Origin: Methylotenera versatilis 301
GTDB taxonomy: Bacteria; Pseudomonadota; Gammaproteobacteria; Burkholderiales; Methylophilaceae
Assembly (NCBI RefSeq): GCF_000093025.1
Contig: NC_014207.1
Coordinates: 2,418,001-2,482,000, forward strand
Length of the DNA stretch: 64,000 bases
Reading direction: 5' to 3'
Under the pieces are notes generated by a model. That model was not told the origin of the DNA. It was given only the letters and a program-made list of their open reading frames with translations, and made no database searches. Each line of letters opens with the position of its first letter. Within the stretch, counting starts at the first letter, position 1. The position numbers were made by a program, and so were the translations under genes. Below are positions 24,741-33,046 of this stretch, in pieces.

Positions 24741-25670
24741 ATGAGCTATATCGCAGAACTCATCCAGCAGTTTGGGTTAATCATCGTATTTGTGAATGTT
24801 TTCTTGGAACAATTAGGGTTACCCATCCCGGCTTATCCCACATTAGTGATTGCGGGAGCTTTAATCAGCCCTGAGCAGTTTTCGTTCCCAGTACTTTTAT
24901 TGACTGCCGTAGTGGCGGCAGTCATCGCGGATACATTCTGGTATTTTGCTGGGCTAAAATATGGAAACAAGGTATTGAGCAAGCTCTGTAAAATATCTCT
25001 TTCACCAGATGCATGCGTGGCTCAATCTCAATCACTATTTCTGAAGTTCGGTTCGCCAGCTTTATTAATATGTAAATTTATTCCCGGATTCGCCTCTATC
25101 TCTAGCGCCTTGGCAGGCTCTACAGGTACAAAGTTAATTGTTTTCCTGATAATGGATTCGCTTGGTGCAGCATTGTGGGCCGGCTCTGCATTATGGTTAG
25201 GCTCACTGTTCAGCAATGCTATTGATGAGTTGATGAATGTCCTCATTGAGATGGGTAAATGGGGAATGTTGCTGGTTTTATTAGCACTATTTGCTTTCAT
25301 CGCATCTAAATGGTGGGAGAGGCAAAGATTTCTGAAAGACTTGCGAATGGCGCGTATTAGCGTGGAGGAGTTAAATACACTATTAACGAATGGTGAAACG
25401 CCCATTATTTTAGATACTAGAGCGCCTCATCTGGTTGAGGATGGCTGGATTCCTGGGGCTCAATTCATCACTATGGATACCTTAGATAAGTTAACTTTTA
25501 AAGCTGATAACAATGAAGCCGTTATACTTTACTGCTCTTGCCCAAATGAGGTAACGGCAGCAAAGATTGCTAAAGCGCTGATGACCAGAGGCTACTATAA
25601 TGTAAGACCACTAGCCGGTGGTATTGATGCATGGCGTGATGCTGGGTATAACATAGAGAATCTCAAATAA
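24741..25670 (+). CDS. DedA-family membrane protein fused to a rhodanese domain
   Basis: 309 residues. Residues 1-~195 are a DedA/SNARE_assoc domain (FLEQLGLPIPAYPTLVIAGAL, KFIPGFASISSALAG) with 5-6 membrane helices; such proteins support undecaprenyl phosphate/lipid recycling. Residues ~210-305 are a cytoplasmic rhodanese (ILDTRAPHLVEDGWIPGA, active-site Cys in LYCSCPNEVTAAK, PLAGGIDAWRDAG). The fusion recurs in proteobacteria; function of the rhodanese part is not established. Its stop and that of mocR converge with 12 bp between. Confidence 0.93.
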   Translation: MSYIAELIQQFGLIIVFVNVFLEQLGLPIPAYPTLVIAGALISPEQFSFPVLLLTAVVAAVIADTFWYFAGLKYGNKVLSKLCKISLSPDACVAQSQSLFLKFGSPALLICKFIPGFASISSALAGSTGTKLIVFLIMDSLGAALWAGSALWLGSLFSNAIDELMNVLIEMGKWGMLLVLLALFAFIASKWWERQRFLKDLRMARISVEELNTLLTNGETPIILDTRAPHLVEDGWIPGAQFITMDTLDKLTFKADNNEAVILYCSCPNEVTAAKIAKALMTRGYYNVRPLAGGIDAWRDAGYNIENLK

Positions 25671-25682
25671 TATCTCTATTAT

Positions 25683-27128
25683 TTAAATCTTAGTAAAACA
25701 ACTTTTCAGCTTTTTAGCTGCTTCATCCGCAGCTTTTTTGTTTGGAACATTTGTAAAACCAATGATTAAACCATTTTGACTCGGGTCTGTGCTCCATTTC
25801 GATAAAGCATGAATGTGATAACCTAGTTGATTAAAGTTAGTTGCAATGTCAATATCAGAATGGTCTGAAACAATTTTTGCAACCAAGTGCATGCCATTTT
25901 TATGAGAGTTAACTTCAACCTCTTGCCCTAATATCTCGCTCAAGCTATGGCTGGTGATTTCCCTGCGACGTGAATAAAGCGCGCGCATTTTGTTCAAGTG
26001 CCTAGAAAAATGACCCTCTGCAATAAAGTCATTCACAATCAATTGAGAAGTGATTGAATTGCCTATTTGATAGAGATTAGCCTTCTCAGTACAGATATCC
26101 ACCAAGTTCTGCGGTAGCACAATGTAGCCTAACTTTAATGATGGGAATAAGGTCTTGCTAAACGTTCCAGCATAAATGACTCGGTCGTACTGATCCAAGC
26201 TTTTTAATGACGGCAAGGGATAGCCTGAATAGCGATATTCACCGTCATAGTCGTCTTCAATGATCCATGAATTATTACTGCCTGCCCAGTCCAGCAGCTG
26301 AGTTCGCCTAGACCAAGACATGGCCATGCCCAATGGACTGTGATGAGAAGGTGTAACGATTGCCAGCTTCGCATGAGGAGCTTTTTTGATGCCCTCTGAA
26401 ACAATTAAACCCTCATGATCTACTGGCACCCTCACTACTTTTGCGCCAATATCTAATAGCAATGTAGTAGCAAAAAGATAGCCAGGATCTTCCATCCAGA
26501 TTTCTTGCCCATTGAGCCTCAAAACCTTACTCAGAAAGTCTAATGCACCTTGATAGCCAGTAGTGATAAATACTTGCCTTGGATCACAAACAACACCTCT
26601 TGATAAATGCAAATAGCTAGCTATAGATTCTCTCAATGGCACATAACCAAGCGGATCTTTGAGTGACATATCACTTGAAGACAAGCTCCGCATTCTATTT
26701 GAGCCTAATCTTGACCAGATCTTTCGTGGAAATGCATCGTATGCCGGGCTGCCGGGTCGGAAGATGTGAGAGACGCTTGGTGCACTTGAACTTGTCGCAG
26801 AAGAAGGTAAGGGACTTTTCTTCCCATCGCTTATCGTAGCAGATTTGGCGGGCTTTTCCTCAAAGGCATATGGCACATTTATAAATGTACCGGCTTGCCC
26901 TCTGGAAATAAATACTCCCTCACCCAGTAACATTGAATATGCACCTTCAACCGTTCCTCTTGCAACATCAAGCTCACTCGCAAGTGCTCTTGTTGAAGGA
27001 ACTCTGTCACCATTTTTTAATAAGTTACCCTTAATTGCATCTTTAAACCGCTTATATATCTGCAGATGGATTGGCTGGGATTCAGACTTGCTAAGCGTGA
27101 TTAATTTAGTTGAAGACTTATTAACCAT
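25683..27128 (-). CDS. MocR-family regulator (GntR HTH + aminotransferase fold)
   Basis: 481 residues. An N-terminal GntR winged helix (LQIYKRFKDAIKGNLLKNGDRVPSTRALASELDVARGTVEGAYSML, residues ~20-75, quoted as separate motifs) is joined by a linker to a class I aminotransferase domain with the PLP-binding Lys in YAGTFSKTLFPSLKLGYI and EDDYDGEYRYSG. Such proteins (e.g. PdxR) bind PLP and regulate vitamin B6 or amine metabolism genes. It is convergent with dedA; its target is unknown. PLP-lysine retention suggests a ligand-responsive regulator rather than an active enzyme. Confidence 0.9.
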   Translation of the reverse strand: MVNKSSTKLITLSKSESQPIHLQIYKRFKDAIKGNLLKNGDRVPSTRALASELDVARGTVEGAYSMLLGEGVFISRGQAGTFINVPYAFEEKPAKSATISDGKKSPLPSSATSSSAPSVSHIFRPGSPAYDAFPRKIWSRLGSNRMRSLSSSDMSLKDPLGYVPLRESIASYLHLSRGVVCDPRQVFITTGYQGALDFLSKVLRLNGQEIWMEDPGYLFATTLLLDIGAKVVRVPVDHEGLIVSEGIKKAPHAKLAIVTPSHHSPLGMAMSWSRRTQLLDWAGSNNSWIIEDDYDGEYRYSGYPLPSLKSLDQYDRVIYAGTFSKTLFPSLKLGYIVLPQNLVDICTEKANLYQIGNSITSQLIVNDFIAEGHFSRHLNKMRALYSRRREITSHSLSEILGQEVEVNSHKNGMHLVAKIVSDHSDIDIATNFNQLGYHIHALSKWSTDPSQNGLIIGFTNVPNKKAADEAAKKLKSCFTKI

Positions 27129-27265
27129 GGCTAAACGTTTCAGAAAATAGAGTGCTTACTATTATATGGTAACCACTCTACTCAATCACAATATTTGGAC
27201 AGGTCGCAAGCTCATAGGCCTGCCAATACTGACTTGATCTAGCTGATATTTAAATCGCTTAAACT

Positions 27266-27775
27266 CTAAGCCTCATAACGTAGTGCATCTATTAGCAACG
27301 AGAATGCGTTCGAGGACTGATGACGACTTGCATAGTAGATATGATAGCCTTTATTGAGTGGGCACTAATCCTCTAGCACACGATTTAGTCGACCCTCTAG
27401 AATATGCTCCTGCGCCATATCTTCTGGTATGTAAGCCACCCCGAAACCCAGCCAATGTCGCTCTCAATATTGGAGCGCTGCTGTTGAAAACTAACTGGCC
27501 CTACACGTGTGCTTTAGCCTCATGTCCATTTTTCTGAAACTCCCATGCATATAACCCGCCTTTAATTGGTAGCCTGAGATTTATGCAAACATGATTAGCA
27601 AGATCATGCGGCTCTTGCGGAGGCAAATGTTTGGAAAAATAAGTTGGACTCGCCACAACTGCCATACGTACTAGAGTTTTTTTAATTGAAGCGATACAAC
27701 ATACATTTTCCATTCCACTATGTGCGCTGGAGCGCGGAAATAAAACATCAATTGTCGTAATCTAAAGCGGTAATT
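27266..27775 (-). pseudogene. Decayed LysR-family regulator (C-terminal domain)
   Basis: Reading the minus strand gives the effector-binding part of a LysR protein in broken frames: VVASPTYFSKHLPPQEPHDL, then YAWEFQKNGHEAKAHV and a stop, then QLVFNSSAPILRATLAGFGV, AYIPEDMAQEHILEGRLNRV and a stop, then GYHIYYASRHQSSNAFSLLI to DALRYEA. The N-terminal HTH is missing. It was probably the regulator of the adjacent oxidoreductase genes. Confidence 0.8.
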
Positions 27776-27847
27776 ATAAATATCCCTATTCAGTTGATTG
27801 GGGACTAAAAATATTCAATTAATCATGTATTAATTTTGGAGATAAAA

Positions 27848-28912
27848 ATGGCTAAAAATATAATCGGATATGCAGCGCGTTCTGCAACTACTGCACTAGC
27901 ACCCTTCCAGTTTCAACGTCGTGATTCACGTAGAAATGATGTGGAGATTGAAATTCTCTACTGTGGCGTTTGCCATTCAGACTTACATCAAGCGCGCAAT
28001 GACTGGGGGAATAGCGCCTACCCTATGGTGCCAGGTCACGAAATCGTTGGCAAAGTCATTAGCGTTGGATCTGATGTTACTCGATTCAAAGCAGGCGATA
28101 CAGTTGGTGTTGGTTGCATGGTTGATTCATGCCAAGTCTGCTCAGCCTGCGAACAAGGCTTGGAACAGTATTGTGAGGGTGGACACACATTGACCTATAA
28201 CGATATTGATCGTCACGACAAAACCCCTACGTTTGGTGGCTATTCAGAAAAAATCGTTGTATCTGATAAGTTCGTGCTTAACATTCCAGAGAGTTTAAAT
28301 CTTGAAGCTGTGGCTCCTTTGCTTTGCGCAGGGATTACAACTTGGTCTCCATTGCGCCACTGGAAAGTTGGAAAAGACAGTAAAGTCGCGGTGATTGGTC
28401 TTGGTGGTTTAGGCCATATGGGGCTGAAGCTTGCAAAAGCACTTGGAGCGCATGTCACACTATTTACGCGCTCGGTTGGTAAAGAAGCTGATGCTCGTCG
28501 CCTAGGTGCAGATGAAATTGTACTTTCAACCAATGAGGCAGAAATGGCATCTGTAAAAGGAAAGTTCGACCTTATTATCGACACAGTGCCGTATGTGCAC
28601 GATCTGAACCCGTATATATCGACACTCTCATTAAATGGCACATTAGTGCTCGTTGGTTACTTAGGTGGACTAGAGCCTGCGTTAAATTCAATGCCGTTAA
28701 TTATGGGCAGAAAAGCAGTTGCAGGGTCTGTGATTGGCGGGATTGCTGAAACACAAGAAATGTTAGATTTCTGTGGCAAACACGGCATCACTTCAGATGT
28801 TGAGATGATTAATATTCAGGGAATTAATGATGCCTATGAACGGATGCTCAAAAGTGATGTGAAATATCGTTTTGTGATTGATATGGCCTCGCTTAAAACC
28901 ACATACGCTTAG
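27848..28912 (+). CDS. Zinc-dependent NAD(P) alcohol dehydrogenase (YahK/CAD type)
   Basis: 354 residues from ATG 27848, chosen because GGAG sits 7 nt upstream; a TTG at 27836 is weaker. Medium-chain ADH motifs: catalytic zinc CGVCHSDLH and GHEIVG, structural zinc cysteines in CMVDSCQVCSACEQGLEQYC, Rossmann GLGGLGHMGLKLAKALGA. Related enzymes reduce aldehydes with NADPH. It lies between a dead LysR gene upstream and a truncated aldo/keto reductase 1 bp downstream, so it is the surviving member of a former detoxification operon. Confidence 0.93.
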   Translation: MAKNIIGYAARSATTALAPFQFQRRDSRRNDVEIEILYCGVCHSDLHQARNDWGNSAYPMVPGHEIVGKVISVGSDVTRFKAGDTVGVGCMVDSCQVCSACEQGLEQYCEGGHTLTYNDIDRHDKTPTFGGYSEKIVVSDKFVLNIPESLNLEAVAPLLCAGITTWSPLRHWKVGKDSKVAVIGLGGLGHMGLKLAKALGAHVTLFTRSVGKEADARRLGADEIVLSTNEAEMASVKGKFDLIIDTVPYVHDLNPYISTLSLNGTLVLVGYLGGLEPALNSMPLIMGRKAVAGSVIGGIAETQEMLDFCGKHGITSDVEMINIQGINDAYERMLKSDVKYRFVIDMASLKTTYA

Positions 28913-28913
28913 A

Positions 28914-29078
28914 ATGATGCAAAAAGTATTAGGTAAAAGTGGATTAGAAGTTTCTGTAATTGGTTGGGGATTTATGAGTATGACGATGGTGTATGAGCCA
29001 ACTGCCGATAAAAATGAAATGAGAAAGCTAGTTCATAAAGTTGCAGATTTGGGCATGGCATTCATTTGTCACTACTGA
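28914..29078 (+). pseudogene. Truncated aldo/keto reductase (N-terminal ~54 residues)
   Basis: MQKVLGKSGLEVSVIGWGFMSM and TADKNEMRKLVHKVADLGMAF match the N-terminus of AKR family members, which are ~330 residues; the frame then stops. No downstream remainder is recognisable, so about five sixths of the gene is deleted. Confidence 0.8.
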
Positions 29079-29143
29079 TATTGGAAAAGCTAATCAAATG
29101 CCAGTTAGTTCCTAAAAACCTCAATATTAATTTGTGGGTCTCT

Positions 29144-29183
29144 GACTTCTTTAAACTAGCCTAAGCCAAGTTTTAAAGAAGTC
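29144..29183. terminator. Inverted repeat between convergent genes
   Basis: GACTTCTTTAAACT (29144-29157) pairs with AGTTTTAAAGAAGTC (29169-29183) with one bulged base and an 11-nt loop. AT-rich and located 15 bp past the minus-strand gene at 29198; likely a bidirectional terminator. Confidence 0.6.
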
Positions 29184-29197
29184 ATTGGTCATATAAG

Positions 29198-29551
29198 TTA
29201 ATGTTTTTTCTTAGCTTCAGAAGTATCCGTTGGGGTATCAGTAATCGTTGTGCCTGGCTTAAAAGAGGTTTTAACGTATTTATCTCCTTGCTTAACAATG
29301 CGTGTAGTCCAGCCTGTCTTCCAGCTAATGACAACTGCGCCATCCACTTCTTTCCAAGTACCATGCTTCATCGAGTCACCATGAGTTCCTGAAGCGGTAC
29401 CATCTTCACTGAGAGTCGCTTCAAAACCACCGCCATGTGTGTCATATAGCATCCATGACCCTTCATACTCGCCTGCAAATACATTACTGGATGCGCCTAA
29501 GAACAGCATAAGTGAAAGCAATGCCGCGAATCTATTAAAAGCTATAACCAT
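29198..29551 (-). CDS. Small secreted protein of unknown function (117 aa)
   Basis: Signal peptide at residues 1-26 (ending ASSNVFA), then a beta-rich domain (GEYEGSWMLYDTHGGGFEATL, MKHGTWKEVDGAVVISWKTG) and a Thr/Lys-rich tail TDTSEAKKKH. The GSW...L...G...HGTW pattern resembles small lipocalin-like periplasmic proteins. No enzyme motif is visible. Confidence 0.7.
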   Translation of the reverse strand: MVIAFNRFAALLSLMLFLGASSNVFAGEYEGSWMLYDTHGGGFEATLSEDGTASGTHGDSMKHGTWKEVDGAVVISWKTGWTTRIVKQGDKYVKTSFKPGTTITDTPTDTSEAKKKH

Positions 29552-29744
29552 TTTTATCTCTCCGTTTAAGTTTTTATACGTTATCTTAATTAACTATATT
29601 TTCTTTTTTAAAAAGCAAAAATCTGACAACCATTATCAGGTTATGTTCCCAACGAAGTGATCAACTCAAGATTACTGACAACTTTAAGGCATAAATAGTC
29701 TTCAAATGCTTTACTACTTGTAATTAGAGTTTATTAAAGCGATA

Positions 29745-29778
29745 ATTAATCGAACGAACGTTCGTTCGTTCGATTAAT
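29745..29778. promoter_or_regulatory. 34-bp palindromic operator upstream of the lexA-like gene
   Basis: Perfect 16-bp arms, ATTAATCGAACGAACG and its complement, separated by TT. It contains CGAAC-GAAC-GTTCG, i.e. the GAAC-N4-GTTC pattern of LexA boxes in Gram-positives, and overlapping GTTC repeats. It lies 40 bp before the ATG, so autorepression is likely. Confidence 0.75.
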
Positions 29779-29818
29779 CGATAACGTGAATTATTTTAGT
29801 GTAAGAAGGTTTCTGCCC

Positions 29819-30415
29819 ATGAATGATTTTAATGAAGTACAAGAATTGGATATCCAGAAATTAGGTCAGTTGCGTGATTACTTTGCAAGTTATCGGTCAT
29901 TACCAAGCTATCGATATATGCAAGATCAGTTGAATATGAAATCTAAAGATACGATTAGTAGATTTGTATCAAGGCTGAAATTAATGGGCTTCTTAGACAT
30001 GGCGCCTGATAATAAATTAATTCCAGGTAAACGATTCTTCGAGCGACCATTATCTAACACGACAGTGCAGGCTGGTTCTTTTACTGCTGCGTACAGTGAA
30101 GGGGGCGATTACATTACGATTGATGAACACCTCGTTAAAAAACCTTCAATCACTGAGCTAATACCTGTCGCTGGAGACTCAATGAGAGACTTAGGGATTC
30201 TTGATGGCGACACTGTGATTGTAGAAAAAAGACCACTTGCAAATATTGGCGATATTGTAGTGGCTATCATTGATGACAAGTTCACGATCAAGACACTCGG
30301 GAAAGAGAAGGATCTATTTGTGCTGATTCCAGCAAATCCTGATTTTGATATCATTCGACCCAGAGAAGCATTTGGAATTTATGGCGTGGTCACTGGACAA
30401 TTTCGCAGCTACTAG
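29819..30415 (+). CDS. lexA: LexA-like SOS repressor
   Basis: 198 residues from ATG 29819 (AAGAAGG ~10 nt upstream; the GTG at 29786 is less likely). Residues ~7-55 form a LexA-type winged helix (SYRSLPSYRYMQDQLNMKSKDT, IISRFVSRLKLMGFL-like). The S24 peptidase has an Ala-Gly cleavage site in TVQAGSFTAAY, catalytic Ser in VAGDSMRDLGILDGD and Lys in KFTIKTLGKEK. It should self-cleave on RecA activation. The operator palindrome upstream suggests its own regulon, distinct from CTGT-N8-ACAG LexA. marC follows 15 bp downstream. Confidence 0.85.
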   Translation: MNDFNEVQELDIQKLGQLRDYFASYRSLPSYRYMQDQLNMKSKDTISRFVSRLKLMGFLDMAPDNKLIPGKRFFERPLSNTTVQAGSFTAAYSEGGDYITIDEHLVKKPSITELIPVAGDSMRDLGILDGDTVIVEKRPLANIGDIVVAIIDDKFTIKTLGKEKDLFVLIPANPDFDIIRPREAFGIYGVVTGQFRSY

Positions 30416-30430
30416 TTAAGGAACTAAAAA

Positions 30431-31063
30431 ATGGATTGGGCTTATCTATTTAAGATCGGAATAGCACTATTTGCAATAGTGAACCCCATTGGAAGTGTGC
30501 CAATATTTATTAGTGCGACAGATGGATGGAATAGAAAAGAAAAGTTAAGAACAGCCAATGTTGTGACTGTGACCGTTTTTCTGGTGCTGCTAACATCAGC
30601 TTTGTTTGGCGATGGGATTCTAGCGTTTTTTAGTATAACGATTCCATCGTTTCAAGTTGGCGGAGGAATTTTAATACTGTTAATTGCCATCAATATGCTG
30701 CATGCCAAACAAAGCCACTCTAAGCAAACTCCTGAAGAAGCTAGAACACTGGAAGAACGAGATGTTATTGCAATCGTACCACTGAGTATTCCCTTACTAG
30801 CCGGCCCTGGCGCTATAGGCAGTATGATTATTGCAGCACAGCAAAGTAAAACCTTTGTTGGACATATCTCGCTAGCGATTCCAATCTTTGTGGTTGTTAT
30901 TCTTATCTGGCTGACTTTGCAGCTTTCTAGTTATATAGCGGATAAATTAGGGACTATAGGAATTAATATTGTGACGCGATTAATGGGGCTGATTCTTGCT
31001 GCGATGGCGGTTGAGTTTATAGCGCACGGTCTCATAGGTCTGTTTCCTGCGCTCGGAAAATAG
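30431..31063 (+). CDS. MarC-family integral membrane protein
   Basis: 210 residues with six predicted helices; IVNPIGSVPIFISATDG and PLSIPLLAGPGAIGSMI are the two repeat motifs of the MarC/UPF0056 family. Function in the family is unsettled (earlier drug-resistance links were not confirmed). It follows lexA by 15 bp and probably shares its promoter, which would make it SOS-regulated. Confidence 0.9.
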   Translation: MDWAYLFKIGIALFAIVNPIGSVPIFISATDGWNRKEKLRTANVVTVTVFLVLLTSALFGDGILAFFSITIPSFQVGGGILILLIAINMLHAKQSHSKQTPEEARTLEERDVIAIVPLSIPLLAGPGAIGSMIIAAQQSKTFVGHISLAIPIFVVVILIWLTLQLSSYIADKLGTIGINIVTRLMGLILAAMAVEFIAHGLIGLFPALGK

Positions 31064-31154
31064 AAGGTATTTATTAGCACTTATTAAAGTCCATAGTTCA
31101 CGTGGAGTGAAGGTTTCAGTATTCAACAGTTACACTAGTCATGATGAATGACAA

Positions 31155-31208
31155 CTTTGGACAAGCAGCTCTGCTAGTTTAGGACTCAACTAGCAGAGCT
31201 GCCCAAAG
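31155..31208. repeat. Long two-part hairpin between convergent marC and allophanate hydrolase genes
   Basis: GCAGCTCTGCTAGTT (31165-31179) and its complement (31188-31202) form a perfect 15-bp stem with an 8-nt loop. ACTTTGG/CCAAAGT continue it by 7 bp after a 4-nt bulge. No T-run on either side. It may be a Rho-linked 3' hairpin or a small repeat element. Confidence 0.65.
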
Positions 31209-31226
31209 TGCTTATATAGTCCTACT

Positions 31227-31631
31227 CTAAGCCACTTCTTTCAAATAATGCCGCCATCCGCCTAGATGTGAAATATCAATAGCGTTTAACGTTGCATAGT
31301 GCTCACACATAAATCCATTCACCGTGCGGCCATCCGCTAATGTTAATGTACCGAAACCTAGCGGGGCAGGCACACCAGATACAAAGGTGCCATAATTTTC
31401 AATTGGCAACTGCCATACCTCTAGCGCTATTGCGGCACCGCCATCGACAACACGTAACAGACCTGGACGTGCGGGTGTGAATCCGTTTAATTGATATAAC
31501 TTGTAGTCTGGTGCAGTGGTGGTTTCTTCGAGGAAAGTACCGCCCAAGCTTGTTAGTTGTGCATTGAGCGGCAAACCTGTCATATGCGCGCCACAGACTG
31601 CCACTTGAATAAATTTTTCATTATTGGTCAT
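31227..31631 (-). CDS. Allophanate hydrolase C-terminal domain as a separate protein
   Basis: 134 residues. AVCGAHMTGLPLNAQLTSLG, YQLNGFTPARPGLLRV and VWQLPIENYGTFVSGVPAPLG are typical of the C-terminal domain of AtzF/DUR1, normally fused after the amidase. That domain decarboxylates N-carboxycarbamate in the second half-reaction. Here it has its own ATG and is separated from the amidase ORF by 34 bp with a fresh start, so it is a true split, not a sequencing frameshift. It is the last gene of the guanidine/urea operon. Confidence 0.85.
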   Translation of the reverse strand: MTNNEKFIQVAVCGAHMTGLPLNAQLTSLGGTFLEETTTAPDYKLYQLNGFTPARPGLLRVVDGGAAIALEVWQLPIENYGTFVSGVPAPLGFGTLTLADGRTVNGFMCEHYATLNAIDISHLGGWRHYLKEVA

Positions 31632-31665
31632 ATATGCTCGTTTCTATTCTAATGATTAATTGGGG

Positions 31666-33039
31666 TTACTTGACGAACGGCAAGCCAGTTGCGCCTAATG
31701 TTTTTGCGGAGTGTTTTTGTACTTTCGCAGCTAAGGTCAGTAATTGCATATCCTTAAATGCTGGTGCACAAACTGTTATGCCAAAAGGCATACCGTCCTG
31801 TTGAAATCCGGTCGGTACGGCCGTTGCCGACAAATCTAGCAGATTCATAAAATTGGTGTAGTAACCCAAATTAGAGTTACATCTTATTGGGTCAGCGTTC
31901 ACTTCATCAATGGTGTAAATCGTGCCGGCAGTTGGTGTCACCATGACATCAATATCGTTCCAAACCGCTTCCGCTTTGCGTTGCAAGGCTTTAAGTTTGT
32001 ATTGTGAAAGATAAGTATCTGCCGCACTAAACTTAGTGGCACCGCCTATGATCTGTTTGGTGACGGGAAATATAGCCTCAGGTTTCGCTTCAAAAAATTC
32101 ACGTATTGCTGCATAGCGTTCAGCCACCCAAGGCCCTTCATACAGCAAACGCGCCGTTTCTAAAAATGGCTCAAAATCAATCTCTACAGCTTTTCCGCCA
32201 AGTGCTTTAAGTTGTTCAATCGCTTGCTTAAAGAGCTCAGGTGTTTCATTGTTATTAAAGAAAGCGAGCTGATCTTGCTTTGGCACACCAAAAGTAAATC
32301 CTTTTTCTGCAATCGTAAGCACTTCTGCAACAGCTTTACGCGAATAAGCATCTTCTTCATCAAAGCCCTGAGCGCTTTCTAGCACTTGAGCTGCATCTTC
32401 AGCAGTTAATGCAAAGATGGATACGCAATCTAGAGTTCGACAGGCTGGAACAACTCCGCTGGTGCTCAACAAGCCACAACTAGGTTTATGCCCAACCAAA
32501 TTATTAAATGATGCTGGCACACGACCAGAGCCTGCTGTATCTGTACCTAAACTAAAACTAGCCATACCAAGTGCTACTGAAACAGCCGAACCTGCGCTTG
32601 AGCCACCTGAAATATAGTCAGGATTAAAGCTATTTTGACAGGCGCCATAAGGTGAGCGTGTGCCAACTAACCCCGTGGCAAACTGATCTAAGTTAGTTTT
32701 GCCGATGGGAATCGCACCTGCATCAATCAGCTTTTGAACAACAGTGGCGCTCACCGTTGGAATATAGGCATACTCTGGACAAGCTGCAGTAGTGGGAATA
32801 CCAGCCAAATCGATATTGTCTTTAATTGCAAATGGCACGCCGTACAAAGGTAAGTCAGCAATGCTTTTGCTTTCCAAGCGCTTGACGTAAGCCATCATTT
32901 CATCAAGCGTTAAACGTCTGATCCAAATATTTCGGCTATCTTCTTTACCAATTTCCGCATCCAGTTGCCTCAGCAAATCGGTTGGCTTTAGCGCGCCTGA
33001 AAGATACAATTTTCGTAAATGTGAGATTTGTAAATTCAT
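31666..33039 (-). CDS. atzF: Allophanate hydrolase, amidase domain
   Basis: 457 residues from ATG 33039 (GAGGAA ~11 nt upstream; a TTG at 33060 is unlikely). Amidase-signature enzyme with the Ser-cisSer-Lys triad: VPFAIKDNIDLAG (Lys), GGSSAGSAVSVALG and GTDTAGSGRVPASFNN. It hydrolyses allophanate (N-carboxyurea) to ammonia and N-carboxycarbamate. Standard AtzF proteins are ~600 residues; the missing C-terminal domain is the next ORF (31227-31631). It follows the carboxylase gene by 7 bp. Confidence 0.92.
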   Translation of the reverse strand: MNLQISHLRKLYLSGALKPTDLLRQLDAEIGKEDSRNIWIRRLTLDEMMAYVKRLESKSIADLPLYGVPFAIKDNIDLAGIPTTAACPEYAYIPTVSATVVQKLIDAGAIPIGKTNLDQFATGLVGTRSPYGACQNSFNPDYISGGSSAGSAVSVALGMASFSLGTDTAGSGRVPASFNNLVGHKPSCGLLSTSGVVPACRTLDCVSIFALTAEDAAQVLESAQGFDEEDAYSRKAVAEVLTIAEKGFTFGVPKQDQLAFFNNNETPELFKQAIEQLKALGGKAVEIDFEPFLETARLLYEGPWVAERYAAIREFFEAKPEAIFPVTKQIIGGATKFSAADTYLSQYKLKALQRKAEAVWNDIDVMVTPTAGTIYTIDEVNADPIRCNSNLGYYTNFMNLLDLSATAVPTGFQQDGMPFGITVCAPAFKDMQLLTLAAKVQKHSAKTLGATGLPFVK

Positions 33040-33046
33040 TTGATTT

